A DNA stretch of 14,374 nt. It comes from an uncultured Peptococcaceae bacterium (GTDB lineage: Bacteria; Bacillota; Peptococcia; Peptococcales; Peptococcaceae). The stretch covers positions 1 through 14,374 of the forward strand of contig USCP01000025.1 of NCBI GenBank assembly GCA_900553245.1, written 5' to 3'. This document shows positions 1 through 5,924 of this stretch, one piece after another. Both the position numbers and the translations under genes were made by a program. Numbering within the stretch: position 1 is the stretch's first letter; every line of letters starts with the position of its first letter. The notes beneath the pieces were generated by a model. The model saw nothing but the letters and a program-made list of their open reading frames with translations, was not told the origin of the DNA and made no database searches.

Positions 1-42
1 TTTAAATTTAAAGCACTGGATTTATTTCGCTTGGCTGTTTAA

Positions 43-56
43 TTTTCAAAGAACAT
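43..56 (-). promoter_or_regulatory. boxA-like antitermination element of an rRNA leader
   Basis: On the minus strand this reads TGTTCTTTGAAAA followed by TTAAACA. This closely matches the boxA region of Bacillota 16S leaders, where the Nus factors bind nascent rRNA. It lies about 45 bases downstream of a strong promoter on the same strand, so a ribosomal RNA operon most likely begins here and continues past the left edge. Similar sequences also precede 23S genes, but the nearby promoter favours the operon start. Confidence 0.65.
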
Positions 57-100
57 CTTTGTTTGTTCGTTTGTCGCTCGCTCTCGCTGACGACTCATTT

Positions 101-129
101 ATAATACCATCACATTCTCTATACGTCAA
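101..129 (-). promoter_or_regulatory. Strong sigma-A promoter, probably of an rRNA operon
   Basis: On the minus strand the -35 box is TTGACG (124-129) and the -10 box is TATTAT (101-106), with a spacer of exactly 17 bases. It fires leftward, out of the window. It sits downstream of the terminator of the preceding gene and just upstream of the boxA-like element, as expected for an rRNA operon promoter. Confidence 0.7.
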
Positions 130-176
130 CACCTTTTTTAAAAAAACTTGCGTTTTTTGTTAAGTATTTTCACTAG

Positions 177-213
177 GGCGAAAAAACGCCCTCGTAACTG
201 AACGAGGGCGTTT
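177..213 (-). terminator. Intrinsic terminator of the 499-residue gene
   Basis: An 11-base-pair inverted repeat (184-194 with 203-213) has an 8-base loop. On the minus strand the right arm is followed by a run of T. It lies 13 bases past the stop codon at 226 and separates that gene from the rRNA promoter. A smaller overlapping inverted repeat (174-179 with 187-192) could form instead. Confidence 0.85.
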
Positions 214-225
214 GCTGTTTTTGGC

Positions 226-1725
226 TTAAGATAGCGGTCTGTAGCGTTTTAAGTGATCAAGTATTTCGCTCAATTCATCTCTGTCTTGACGAATGACTTC
301 TAGTTCTTTTCTATAAATATCCGCTGCTTTTGTTAAAATTGACTCGCTTTGTTCTAAAGAAGCCATGACAGTGTTTTCAGCGCGTTCCCAATATCCTTGA
401 TAGTCTATTTCCGCTTTTTCAAGGTATTTGCTAAGGATTTCTACGCTGTGTTGACGACTGGCAGTCAATTCACTGCGCGCTTCATTGAGCTTTTTGGAGC
501 TTTCTTCTTTTGCAGTATCCATACGTACTGCAATTTGAAGGTCGGCGTCGTCGTATTTTTCTTTGATTTCCGCTTCAGTCTCAGCAAGGAGCTGTGTAGC
601 CAATACTTTAGCATCGGTAATAATTGTTTCTGCTTGTTTGCTTGCATTTTGAATGATTGTTTGGGCGCGACAACGTGCGCGTTTGAGTGGCTCGTATTCT
701 CCATTTCCTGGGTCGCATGCCAATCGGTCAATGAGCAAGTCTTCACTTGCACCGTCAATATAGGATGGGTCTACGTCGCACAGAACTGTTAAGGAACGAA
801 TAAGGCGTAAGGTTTTTTCGCGTGGAACGAGAACTTCATTTTTATGAAACATTGGTGAATTTGCTTCTTCAAGATGTTTTTGTAAATCGTGCAAATCTTG
901 GCAGATGGAATTGTGCTCTGCCGCACGCACTTGGGTTAGCTCGTCAACAGGCTCTTCTTGCGCTTCTTCAGTTTCTTCTATATAGTAATCATCCTCATAG
1001 GCGTCATCAGTTTCCGTATCCTTAAACGTTTCTTCTTTTTCCGGTTCTTCTACATTGTCATTGTCAGGTGTTTTTTCGTTTTCAGGTGCTTCGTGACTCT
1101 CTTGATGAACAATCTCCGTCTCTTCTACCGGTGCAGTTTTAACAAAACGTGGTTTACGAATGCGTCTTGCTGGAGATGGACCTTCTTTTTCTTCTTTTAA
1201 AGAAACATCCGATTCATCGTTTTCTTCTGCCAATATTTCACGTTCTTTCATTCGTTGAATGGCCGGTTCACTATCTACGGAGCGCAAATCATCAAAAAAC
1301 GGATCACGCGCTTTTTGTGCTTGTTCACGAATCACTTGACTTTTTACGTTGGAGTCCTGTTCTTGATAAACATATACATCATCTTCCGAGGAATCTTGCG
1401 TTTCAGTTTCCTGAATAGCGACTTCCGTTTCTTCTATATCAGGGTCTCTTTCTTCATTGATTTGAAGATGAGCAGCTTCTTCCAATGCTTCTTCTTCCTC
1501 ATGGCGCTTCATATATTCTCCAATGGTCGCTTGTGGGTCGATGCCATCGATAAACGGCGCCCCTTCTTCAAGATTAATCTCAACAGCTTGGGCGTCTTCC
1601 TGCGACTCCACAGTTTCTGCCTTGTGTGGGCGATAGGATGAGCCGTCATTCATAACGTTCAGCACATTGCTCACATTATATTTATTATTTTCCGCTTCGG
1701 AAAAATGCGTTTTTCTATCAGGCAT
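226..1725 (-). CDS. Acidic, coiled-coil hypothetical protein (499 aa)
   Basis: Function is not recognised. Residues 1-30 are polar. Residues 35-265 are extremely rich in Glu and Asp with low complexity and are probably disordered, apart from a basic patch around 186-196 (ARRIRKPRFVK). Residues 295-335 look like a short folded helical segment (KNEVLVPREKTLRLIRSL). Residues 346-495 are long amphipathic helix rich in Ala, Glu and Lys, likely coiled coil. There is no signal peptide or membrane segment. The C-terminal part resembles the coiled-coil proteins of Bacillota often labelled DivIVA-like or ATP-synthase-subunit-b-like, but that is resemblance and not an assignment. The ATG start has a perfect AGGAGG (1734-1739) 8 bases upstream and its own promoter. 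It is monocistronic, ending at a hairpin before the rRNA promoter. A scaffold or cell-architecture role is conceivable but unproven. Confidence 0.85.
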   Translation of the reverse strand: MPDRKTHFSEAENNKYNVSNVLNVMNDGSSYRPHKAETVESQEDAQAVEINLEEGAPFIDGIDPQATIGEYMKRHEEEEALEEAAHLQINEERDPDIEETEVAIQETETQDSSEDDVYVYQEQDSNVKSQVIREQAQKARDPFFDDLRSVDSEPAIQRMKEREILAEENDESDVSLKEEKEGPSPARRIRKPRFVKTAPVEETEIVHQESHEAPENEKTPDNDNVEEPEKEETFKDTETDDAYEDDYYIEETEEAQEEPVDELTQVRAAEHNSICQDLHDLQKHLEEANSPMFHKNEVLVPREKTLRLIRSLTVLCDVDPSYIDGASEDLLIDRLACDPGNGEYEPLKRARCRAQTIIQNASKQAETIITDAKVLATQLLAETEAEIKEKYDDADLQIAVRMDTAKEESSKKLNEARSELTASRQHSVEILSKYLEKAEIDYQGYWERAENTVMASLEQSESILTKAADIYRKELEVIRQDRDELSEILDHLKRYRPLS

Positions 1726-1759
1726 TGTTCACGCCTCCTGCTTTAGTCTATTATTTCTC

Positions 1760-1788
1760 ATTATATCCCTTGCACCTTCGTTTGTCTA
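1760..1788 (-). promoter_or_regulatory. Promoter of the 499-residue gene
   Basis: On the minus strand the -35 box is TAGACA (1783-1788) and the -10 box is TATAAT (1760-1765), 17 bases apart. The predicted start near 1753 leaves a leader of under 30 bases, just enough to hold the AGGAGG site. Confidence 0.75.
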
Positions 1789-1877
1789 CACACGCCCACC
1801 TGACTCACTCCGCCTCTGCCACCTGTCTATTCTGAGCCTTCCGCTGAATAAAATGCAGTTGACAAGTTGCCGTTGCA

Positions 1878-1917
1878 AAAAGAGGCGTGATTGCAAAAAA
1901 GCAATCACGCCTCTTTT
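1878..1917. terminator. Bidirectional 17-bp hairpin between rpsT and the 499-residue gene
   Basis: A perfect 17-base-pair inverted repeat (1878-1894 with 1901-1917) has an A6 loop and T-rich flanks on both strands. It is stronger than the rpsT hairpin just to its right (1942-1961), so on the minus strand it would be a second, backup terminator for rpsT. No plus-strand gene ends here. Confidence 0.75.
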
Positions 1918-1934
1918 GTTTGTTCTTTCGGAAA

Positions 1935-1961
1935 ATAAAAAAAGCCACCCTACGGTAGCTT
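1935..1961 (-). terminator. rpsT intrinsic terminator
   Basis: On the minus strand AAGCTACC and GGTGGCTT pair with one G-U, closing a 4-base loop, and are followed by a run of T. The G-U pair is a mismatch on the plus strand, so the hairpin is oriented for minus-strand transcription. It lies 13 bases past the rpsT stop. Confidence 0.8.
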
Positions 1962-1974
1962 CTTCTATTTCAAC

Positions 1975-2238
1975 TTACGCCATGTGGTTGTAAGCCTTCA
2001 TGATTCTGGATTTCTTGTTAGCAACGTTGTTCTTGTGGAGAAGGCCCTTAGAACCAGCTTGGTCGAGTTTCTTCACAGCAAGTGCCATTGCTTCAGCAGC
2101 TTGAGCTTTATCACCAGCTTCAACTGCATGATCGAAAGCCTTAACAGCGGTACGAACAGCACTCATGGTGCTTGCGTTGCGAAGACGACGAACTTCAGCA
2201 GTTTTAGCACGTTTCTTTGCAGACTTGATGTTTGCCAA
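1975..2238 (-). CDS. rpsT: 30S ribosomal protein S20
   Basis: S20 is a small helical protein that binds 16S rRNA early in assembly of the 30S subunit. The product from the chosen start is 87 residues, the usual length. It begins MANIKSAKKR and carries the family features: a very basic N-terminus, KRAKTAEVRRLRN, and the conserved GLLHKNNVANKKSRI near residues 64-78. I place the start at a TTG codon (2236-2238) because it gives the family N-terminus and has GGAGGTG (2245-2251) 6 bases upstream. An upstream in-frame ATG would add 28 residues foreign to the family. A non-ATG start is also known for E. coli rpsT, where it goes with translational autocontrol; whether that holds here is inference. 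Monocistronic, with its own promoter and terminators. Confidence 0.97.
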   Translation of the reverse strand: MANIKSAKKRAKTAEVRRLRNASTMSAVRTAVKAFDHAVEAGDKAQAAEAMALAVKKLDQAGSKGLLHKNNVANKKSRIMKAYNHMA

Positions 2239-2293
2239 TGCGAACACCTCCCCTATGGCAAATTTACTCTTTTCGAGCATTTTAACACGGATT

Positions 2294-2322
2294 ATCATAC
2301 CATGCCGAGAAACGAATTGCAA
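2294..2322 (-). promoter_or_regulatory. rpsT promoter
   Basis: On the minus strand the -35 box is TTGCAA (2317-2322) and the -10 box is TATGAT (2294-2299) with a 17-base spacer. It is followed by a leader of about 50 bases before the TTG start of rpsT. Confidence 0.75.
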
Positions 2323-2387
2323 GCAACTTTATACACTTTTACGGCATTTTTTTAAGTTTTTTCGTATTAAAATCCCATTTGTGAACC

Positions 2388-2427
2388 CAAAAAGAAAAGC
2401 GCACTTCTCTCATGAGAAGCGCGCTTT
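2388..2427 (-). terminator. Terminator of the trxB-rubredoxin unit
   Basis: A 14-base-pair stem (2396-2409 with 2414-2427) closes a 4-base loop. One position is G-U on the minus strand and a mismatch on the plus strand. The minus-strand 3' side continues into TTTTCTTTTT. It ends 8 bases past the rubredoxin stop codon. Confidence 0.85.
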
Positions 2428-2434
2428 GACATTC

Positions 2435-2620
2435 TTAGTCGAGAGGTTTGAATGCGGTTTTGGTTGCACCGCAAAGTGGGCATTTCCAGGTATCTGGCAA
2501 TTCATTGAAAGGAGTCCCAGCTGGGATTTTACCTTTTCTGTCACCCTTTGCAGGCATGTACATGTAACCGCAGGATGCCATTTGGCATTGGTAAACTGTC
2601 ATATCTTTTTCTTCACTCAT
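2435..2620 (-). CDS. Rubredoxin with a CX4C first metal loop
   Basis: Rubredoxins are small cytoplasmic electron carriers with one iron held by four cysteines. They are common in anaerobes, often feeding peroxide- or oxygen-reducing enzymes. The 61-residue product has the second knuckle CPLCGA (C47, C50), and between the knuckles the usual PAGTPFNELPDTWKCP core. The first knuckle reads C-QMAS-C-GY (C12, C17), with four residues between cysteines where most rubredoxins have two; I rechecked the codons and this is not a frame error. A CX4C loop is known in a minority class such as Desulfovibrio Rd2. The first ATG is chosen because AAGGAGG (2628-2634) lies 7 bases upstream. It is the last gene of the probable tRNA-trxB unit, so it may take part in redox or oxygen defence with the thioredoxin system. 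Confidence 0.93.
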   Translation of the reverse strand: MSEEKDMTVYQCQMASCGYMYMPAKGDRKGKIPAGTPFNELPDTWKCPLCGATKTAFKPLD

Positions 2621-2671
2621 GATAAATCCTCCTTAGTAGGTTTAATTTTTTATCGTTGAAACAAGTCCTTT

Positions 2672-2782
2672 TTAAAAGAAACTTGCAACTGACATAAAGG
2701 ACGGGAGCATCAAGCCGATGCACAATAACACAACCAAAATCACAACAAAAATCTGAGCACCTTTGCTTCTTCTTGGTCTCAT
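2672..2782 (-). CDS. 36-residue single-pass membrane protein coupled to trxB
   Basis: A small open reading frame, MRPRRSKGAQ followed by a hydrophobic stretch (about residues 10-26, IFVVILVVLLCIGLML) and a short polar tail ending ASFF. The basic N-terminus and single hydrophobic segment suggest a membrane protein with its N-terminus in the cytoplasm. Its ATG shares bases with the trxB stop as ATGA, the typical arrangement for translational coupling, so no separate ribosome binding site is needed. It lies between trxB and rubredoxin in the same direction. The layout (basic head, one hydrophobic segment, under 40 residues) recalls small Bacillota families such as DUF4044, but I cannot confirm membership. 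Function unknown. Codon-by-codon reading is clear; that it is expressed is inference from the overlap and composition. Confidence 0.65.
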   Translation of the reverse strand: MRPRRSKGAQIFVVILVVLLCIGLMLPSFMSVASFF

Positions 2783-3714
2783 GCGCGAGCACTTCCTTCA
2801 CGGAAATAGCGTTCAATATCAGTCATTACTACGCCGCCGTCACCAACAGCAGTGGATACTTGACGCACCACCTTTTTACGAACATCCCCAATCGCATATA
2901 CACCAGGGATATTGGTTGCCATGTATTCGTCAGTGATAATATAGCCACGTTCGTCTACATTTAATCCTTCCGGATACACGTCGTTGTTCGGATCATAACC
3001 GACAAAAATAAAGCAGCCATCGAAATGCCACGTGGTCATTTCACCGGTCTTAACATTCTTGGTCACAACAGTGTCAAGCTGTTCACCACCATCCAAGGAT
3101 TCGACTACGGTATCCCATACAAAGCGAATCTTCTCGTTGGCGAAGGCAGCTTCTTGGCTACGCTTGTTGGCACGAAGCTCGTCACGGCGATGGAATACGG
3201 TAACACTGTTGCACATATTTGCAAGGTAGATGGCATCTTCTACTGCCACATCCCCGCCGCCAACCACTGCAACATCCTTGCCACGGAAGAAGAAACCATC
3301 ACAGGTCCCGCAATAGCTTACACCGTGACCGCGGAATTTGTCTTCATTAGGTACACCTAAGGTGCGTGGATGTGCACCGGTTGCCAAAATAATAGCGCGT
3401 GCTTCGTATTCTTTTTCTTCCAGGCCGTTGTTGGTGATGATTTTCTTTACATCGCCATCCACGTCCAAGCGAAGCACTTGTTCAAAAATAAATTCGGCTT
3501 CAAAAGCCATTGCATGTTCATAAAACTTCATACCAAGTTCAGCACCGGCAATCCCTTGTGGATAGCCTGGGAAGTTTTCAACCAAATCAGTGGTTGCAGC
3601 TTGCCCGCCCGGCATGCCCATTTCAAATACCGCAACAGAATAGCCGGCACGGCGTGCATAAACGCTGGCAGTTAAACCGGCAGGGCCGGCACCAATAATA
3701 GCAATATCATACAT
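2779..3714 (-). CDS. trxB: Thioredoxin reductase (NADPH)
   Basis: This flavoenzyme moves electrons from NADPH through FAD and a redox disulfide to thioredoxin in the cytoplasm. The 311-residue length is typical. Visible features are the FAD site GAGPAG (8-13), the GGQ motif near 36-38, the redox pair C135-GT-C138 followed by DG, the NADPH fold GGGDVAVEDA (152-161), the NADPH 2'-phosphate motif HRRDELRA (175-182), and the C-terminal FAD contact AIGD (274-277). In the NADPH fold Asp-Val replaces the common Ser-Ala pair, a mild variant. The HRR motif argues for NADPH use over the ferredoxin-linked relatives. AGGAGG (3724-3729) lies 9 bases before the ATG. The gene starts only 26 bases after a tRNA-Arg, with no promoter between them, so both probably share the promoter at 3840-3868. 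Confidence 0.95.
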   Translation of the reverse strand: MYDIAIIGAGPAGLTASVYARRAGYSVAVFEMGMPGGQAATTDLVENFPGYPQGIAGAELGMKFYEHAMAFEAEFIFEQVLRLDVDGDVKKIITNNGLEEKEYEARAIILATGAHPRTLGVPNEDKFRGHGVSYCGTCDGFFFRGKDVAVVGGGDVAVEDAIYLANMCNSVTVFHRRDELRANKRSQEAAFANEKIRFVWDTVVESLDGGEQLDTVVTKNVKTGEMTTWHFDGCFIFVGYDPNNDVYPEGLNVDERGYIITDEYMATNIPGVYAIGDVRKKVVRQVSTAVGDGGVVMTDIERYFREGSARA

Positions 3715-3740
3715 TTTAATGATCCTCCTATTTCATAACA

Positions 3741-3813
3741 CGCCAGTGACAGGAGTCGAACCTGCGGCCAATGGTTTAGGAAACCACTGCTCTATCCTCT
3801 GAGCTACACCGGC
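3741..3813 (-). tRNA. tRNA-Arg (anticodon CCU)
   Basis: A 73-base cloverleaf on the minus strand. The acceptor stem is GCCGGTG with CACTGGC, and the D-arm is GCTC/GAGC. The anticodon stem GTGGT/ACCAT holds the loop TTCCTAA, giving anticodon CCT. A 5-base variable loop follows, then a T-arm GCAGG/CCTGT with TTCGACT. It reads AGG arginine codons. The 3' CCA is not encoded. It is followed after 26 bases by trxB and probably cut out of a shared transcript. Confidence 0.95.
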
Positions 3814-3839
3814 ATAACGCCCTTCGTTATGATGGTTAA

Positions 3840-3868
3840 AGTATACCACGGGAGTGGATGGACGTCAA
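3840..3868 (-). promoter_or_regulatory. Promoter of the tRNA-Arg / trxB unit
   Basis: On the minus strand the -35 box is TTGACG (3863-3868) and the -10 box is TATACT (3840-3845) with a 17-base spacer. The transcript would start about 20 bases before the tRNA. Confidence 0.8.
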
Positions 3869-3904
3869 AATAATCTCACCTCTAAGGGTATGTTGTTGTT
3901 TTTT

Positions 3905-3996
3905 CTTAAAAATTAAAGAAGCAACGAACCGCATCCACGCTTGCGTTTCGTTGCTTCTTTCAACGTTGAAAGAAGGCTCGCACCCTCTTTCGCCGT
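3905..3996 (-). ncRNA. Candidate small structured RNA, function unknown
   Basis: A near-consensus minus-strand promoter (4002-4030) opens onto a gene-free, highly structured stretch. First comes a perfect 22-base palindrome (3953-3974). Then follows a 14-base-pair stem (3947-3960 with 3915-3928) whose 18-base loop can itself pair (CGCA with TGCG), ending in AATTTTTAAG. The two structures share 3953-3960 and cannot both form, as in a switch or attenuator. The transcript would be about 90 nucleotides if it stops after the second hairpin, though the T-tract is only moderate. It matches no riboswitch family I can recognise. It could alternatively be a leader running into the tRNA-Arg/trxB unit. 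Confidence 0.4.
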
Positions 3997-4001
3997 TAAT
4001 A

Positions 4002-4030
4002 ATTATAAGTCGTCCTGTCGTATAATGCAA
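4002..4030 (-). promoter_or_regulatory. Orphan promoter upstream of a structured intergenic region
   Basis: On the minus strand the -35 box is TTGCAT (4025-4030) and the -10 box is a perfect TATAAT (4002-4007), 17 bases apart. No open reading frame with a ribosome binding site follows; the hairpins at 3915-3974 do. Confidence 0.6.
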
Positions 4031-4031
4031 G

Positions 4032-4305
4032 TCGATTATTTGTATTTGTATAGAAGTTCTTCTCGCTCGATATCATCCTTTACTATTCATAACGTTTTAA
4101 TCGGATATTGTTCAATATTGGCTTTTACCCCATGCACGCAATAGTCGTTGTTCATTTTTTCACAAGTCAATTCTTTATTGACTTTCTATTTAAATAATTT
4201 TCAACAATTTCCGTCAGCTGACACATTTTATATTTTTCCATCAATATGCATTGCATAGCGCCAATCATTGCTGCCGTCTTTATGTAGTATAAAACTGAAT
4301 ACACA
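4032..4305 (-). pseudogene. Possible debris of a decayed minus-strand gene
   Basis: This gap has no intact gene but the minus strand keeps protein-like stretches in shifting frames: KDGSNDWRYAMHIDGK, then MEKYKMCQLTEIVENYLNRK in another frame, then LTCEKMNNDYCVHGVKANIE continuing to TL and, after a stop, IVKDDIEREELLYKYK ending in TAA. The mixed charged and hydrophobic composition is what coding DNA broken by indels and stops would look like. No family is recognised, and chance open frames in AT-rich DNA remain possible. Confidence 0.25.
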
Positions 4306-4336
4306 AAAAAACCGTGGCTTTGATTCGCCACGGTTT
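4302..4336 (-). terminator. Terminator of the methionine operon
   Basis: A perfect 10-base-pair stem (4309-4318 with 4327-4336) and an 8-base loop are followed on the minus strand by seven T. It lies 12 bases after the metQ stop. Confidence 0.93.
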
Positions 4337-4348
4337 GAGTAGGTCTAA

Positions 4349-5227
4349 TTACTTTTCTTCTGCTGCGGTAGGAAGTACAGCACCGTTAAAGGTTTCTTCG
4401 ATGTACTTCTTTGCATCATCGGAGGTCAATACTTTAATGATGGCTTGGGTCTTAGCAGAATCCACTTCGCCTTCACGAACAGCGATGATGTTTGCATAGG
4501 TTTGTGCTGCAAGACTATCTGCTGCTTCGATGGTGATGGCATCGTCCAGGTTCAAGCCGGCATCAAGAGCGTAGTTACCGTTTACCACTGCGATGTCAAC
4601 GTCTTGGAGAGAACGTGGAATTTGCGCAGCTTCGAGTTCAACGATTTCGAGGTTCTTTGGATTTTCAGCGATGTCGAGCTTGGTAGCGGTAATATCAACG
4701 CCGTCTTTCAATTTGATGAGGCCGTTTTCTTGGAGCAAGAGCAATGCGCGTGCTTCGTTGGTCGCATCGTTAGGAACGGCTACTTTTGCGCCTTCAGGAA
4801 GAGCATTCAAATCGGTCACGGATTCAGAGAAGATGCCCATTGGTTCATAGTGGATTGCACCGGCGCTGGTGAGCTTGGTGCCGTTTTCTTCACAGAAGTT
4901 TTCGAGGTATGGGTTGTGTTGGAAGTAGTTGGCATCCAAATCGCCTGCATCGAGGGCTTTGTTTGGTTGTACATAGTCGGTAAATTCTACGACTTCAAGG
5001 GTATAGCCTTCTTTTTCAAAAGCATCTTTGAAGTGATTTAAGATTTCAGCATGTGGGGATGGGGATGCGCCGATGGTGATGGTTTTATCATCGGAAGCAG
5101 CTTCAGTGGCTGCGCTGGAAGCAGAGCTTTGGGAAGCAGCGTCATTGTCGCTGCCGCCGCAGCCTGCGAACAACCCCAATGCGAGGGTAGCAACAAGTGC
5201 GGATGCAATCCATTTTTTGTTTTTCAT
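4349..5227 (-). CDS. metQ: Methionine ABC transporter substrate-binding lipoprotein
   Basis: MetQ captures methionine outside the membrane and hands it to the MetNI importer. The product is 292 residues with a lipoprotein signal: basic MKNKK, a hydrophobic core, and lipobox LFAGC with the lipidated C23. A Ser/Ala linker (about 27-46) follows, then the NlpA/MetQ fold, with the family hallmark YFQHNPYL near residue 100. The start is set at the second of two in-frame ATGs (5225-5227), because AAGGAG (5235-5240) is 7 bases from it but only 1 base from the first. It is the last gene of the SAM-riboswitch operon, after metN and metI. NlpA-family proteins can also bind other ligands such as D-methionine, but the operon makes methionine the clear choice. 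Confidence 0.95.
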   Translation of the reverse strand: MKNKKWIASALVATLALGLFAGCGGSDNDAASQSSASSAATEAASDDKTITIGASPSPHAEILNHFKDAFEKEGYTLEVVEFTDYVQPNKALDAGDLDANYFQHNPYLENFCEENGTKLTSAGAIHYEPMGIFSESVTDLNALPEGAKVAVPNDATNEARALLLLQENGLIKLKDGVDITATKLDIAENPKNLEIVELEAAQIPRSLQDVDIAVVNGNYALDAGLNLDDAITIEAADSLAAQTYANIIAVREGEVDSAKTQAIIKVLTSDDAKKYIEETFNGAVLPTAAEEK

Positions 5228-5257
5228 AGTCATTCTCCTTAATAAAATTGATATTTA

Positions 5258-5924
5258 TTAGTCATTGATACGCTTATCGGAACGTTTGGCGATACGCGCG
5301 CCAACGGATTGGATGAGCTGTACCATTACAACTAACAAGACAACAGTAATTAACATGGTGCCGGAATCGTAGCGGTTGTAGCCGTAGCGAATGGCAATGT
5401 CCCCAAAGGCCGCCGCCACCGATAAAGCCCGCCATCGCAGAGTAGCCTAAGATGGTGGTTGCACTAACAAGCACCCCATTTAAAAGGGATGGCATGGATT
5501 CAGGCAAAAGAACTTTTCTCACGATTTGCATGTTGGAAGCCCCCATGGATTGAGCTGCTTCGATCACGCCGTGGTCAATTTCAAGCAAGGATTGTTCAAC
5601 CATACGCGCCACAAATGGTGCAGCGGATACAACCAATGCTACAATTGCCGCGCTGGTACCGATGGTGGTCCCAACAATCATACGAGTGAACGGTTGAATG
5701 GTAATCATCAAAATCAAGAACGGCACGGAACGTAAGATGTTGACGATGCCGCCAATCAGCCAATTGAGGCTTGGCATTGGATGAATACCGTTTCTGTCGC
5801 TCATGACCAAAAATACCCCCAACGGTACACCGATGATGTAGGAAATCAGTGTGATGGCGATGGTCATATAGAAACTTTCAAAAGTCCCTTGTGCGAGCAT
5901 TTGAATCATTTGAGCGTCAAGCAT
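5258..5924 (-). CDS. metI: Methionine ABC transporter permease, frameshifted near the C-terminus
   Basis: MetI is the membrane-spanning half of the methionine importer. Residues 1-173 are normal for the family: several membrane segments, and the coupling loop EAAQSMGASNMQIVRKVLLP near 122-141 that contacts MetN. After GFIGGGGL the frame goes wrong (WGHCHSLRLQP) and runs to a stop at 5274. Removing one base from the AAA at 5405-5407 (plus strand) restores the family C-terminus: GDIAIRYGYNRYDSGTMLIT, then a last membrane segment and RSDKRIND, with TAA at 5258-5260, giving 221 residues. So either the gene is damaged, the base call is wrong, or ribosomes shift +1. The local CTT-TGG resembles the CTT-T slip site of prfB but lacks its stop codon. 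The ATG overlaps the metN stop by 8 bases. Confidence 0.85.

Noticed and set aside
3976..3996. Weak similarity of the small RNA 5' end (AGAGGGTGCGAGCC) to T-box or lysine riboswitch motifs
   Set aside because: The remaining conserved elements of either class are absent from the following sequence.
3836..4030. 64-residue open frame on the minus strand across the hairpin region
   Set aside because: It starts inside the -35 box of the predicted promoter, has no ribosome binding site, spans two strong inverted repeats, and gives an implausible protein.
3941..4144. 67-residue open frame on the plus strand in the same gap
   Set aside because: No ribosome binding site, no promoter, biased composition, and it crosses the palindrome.
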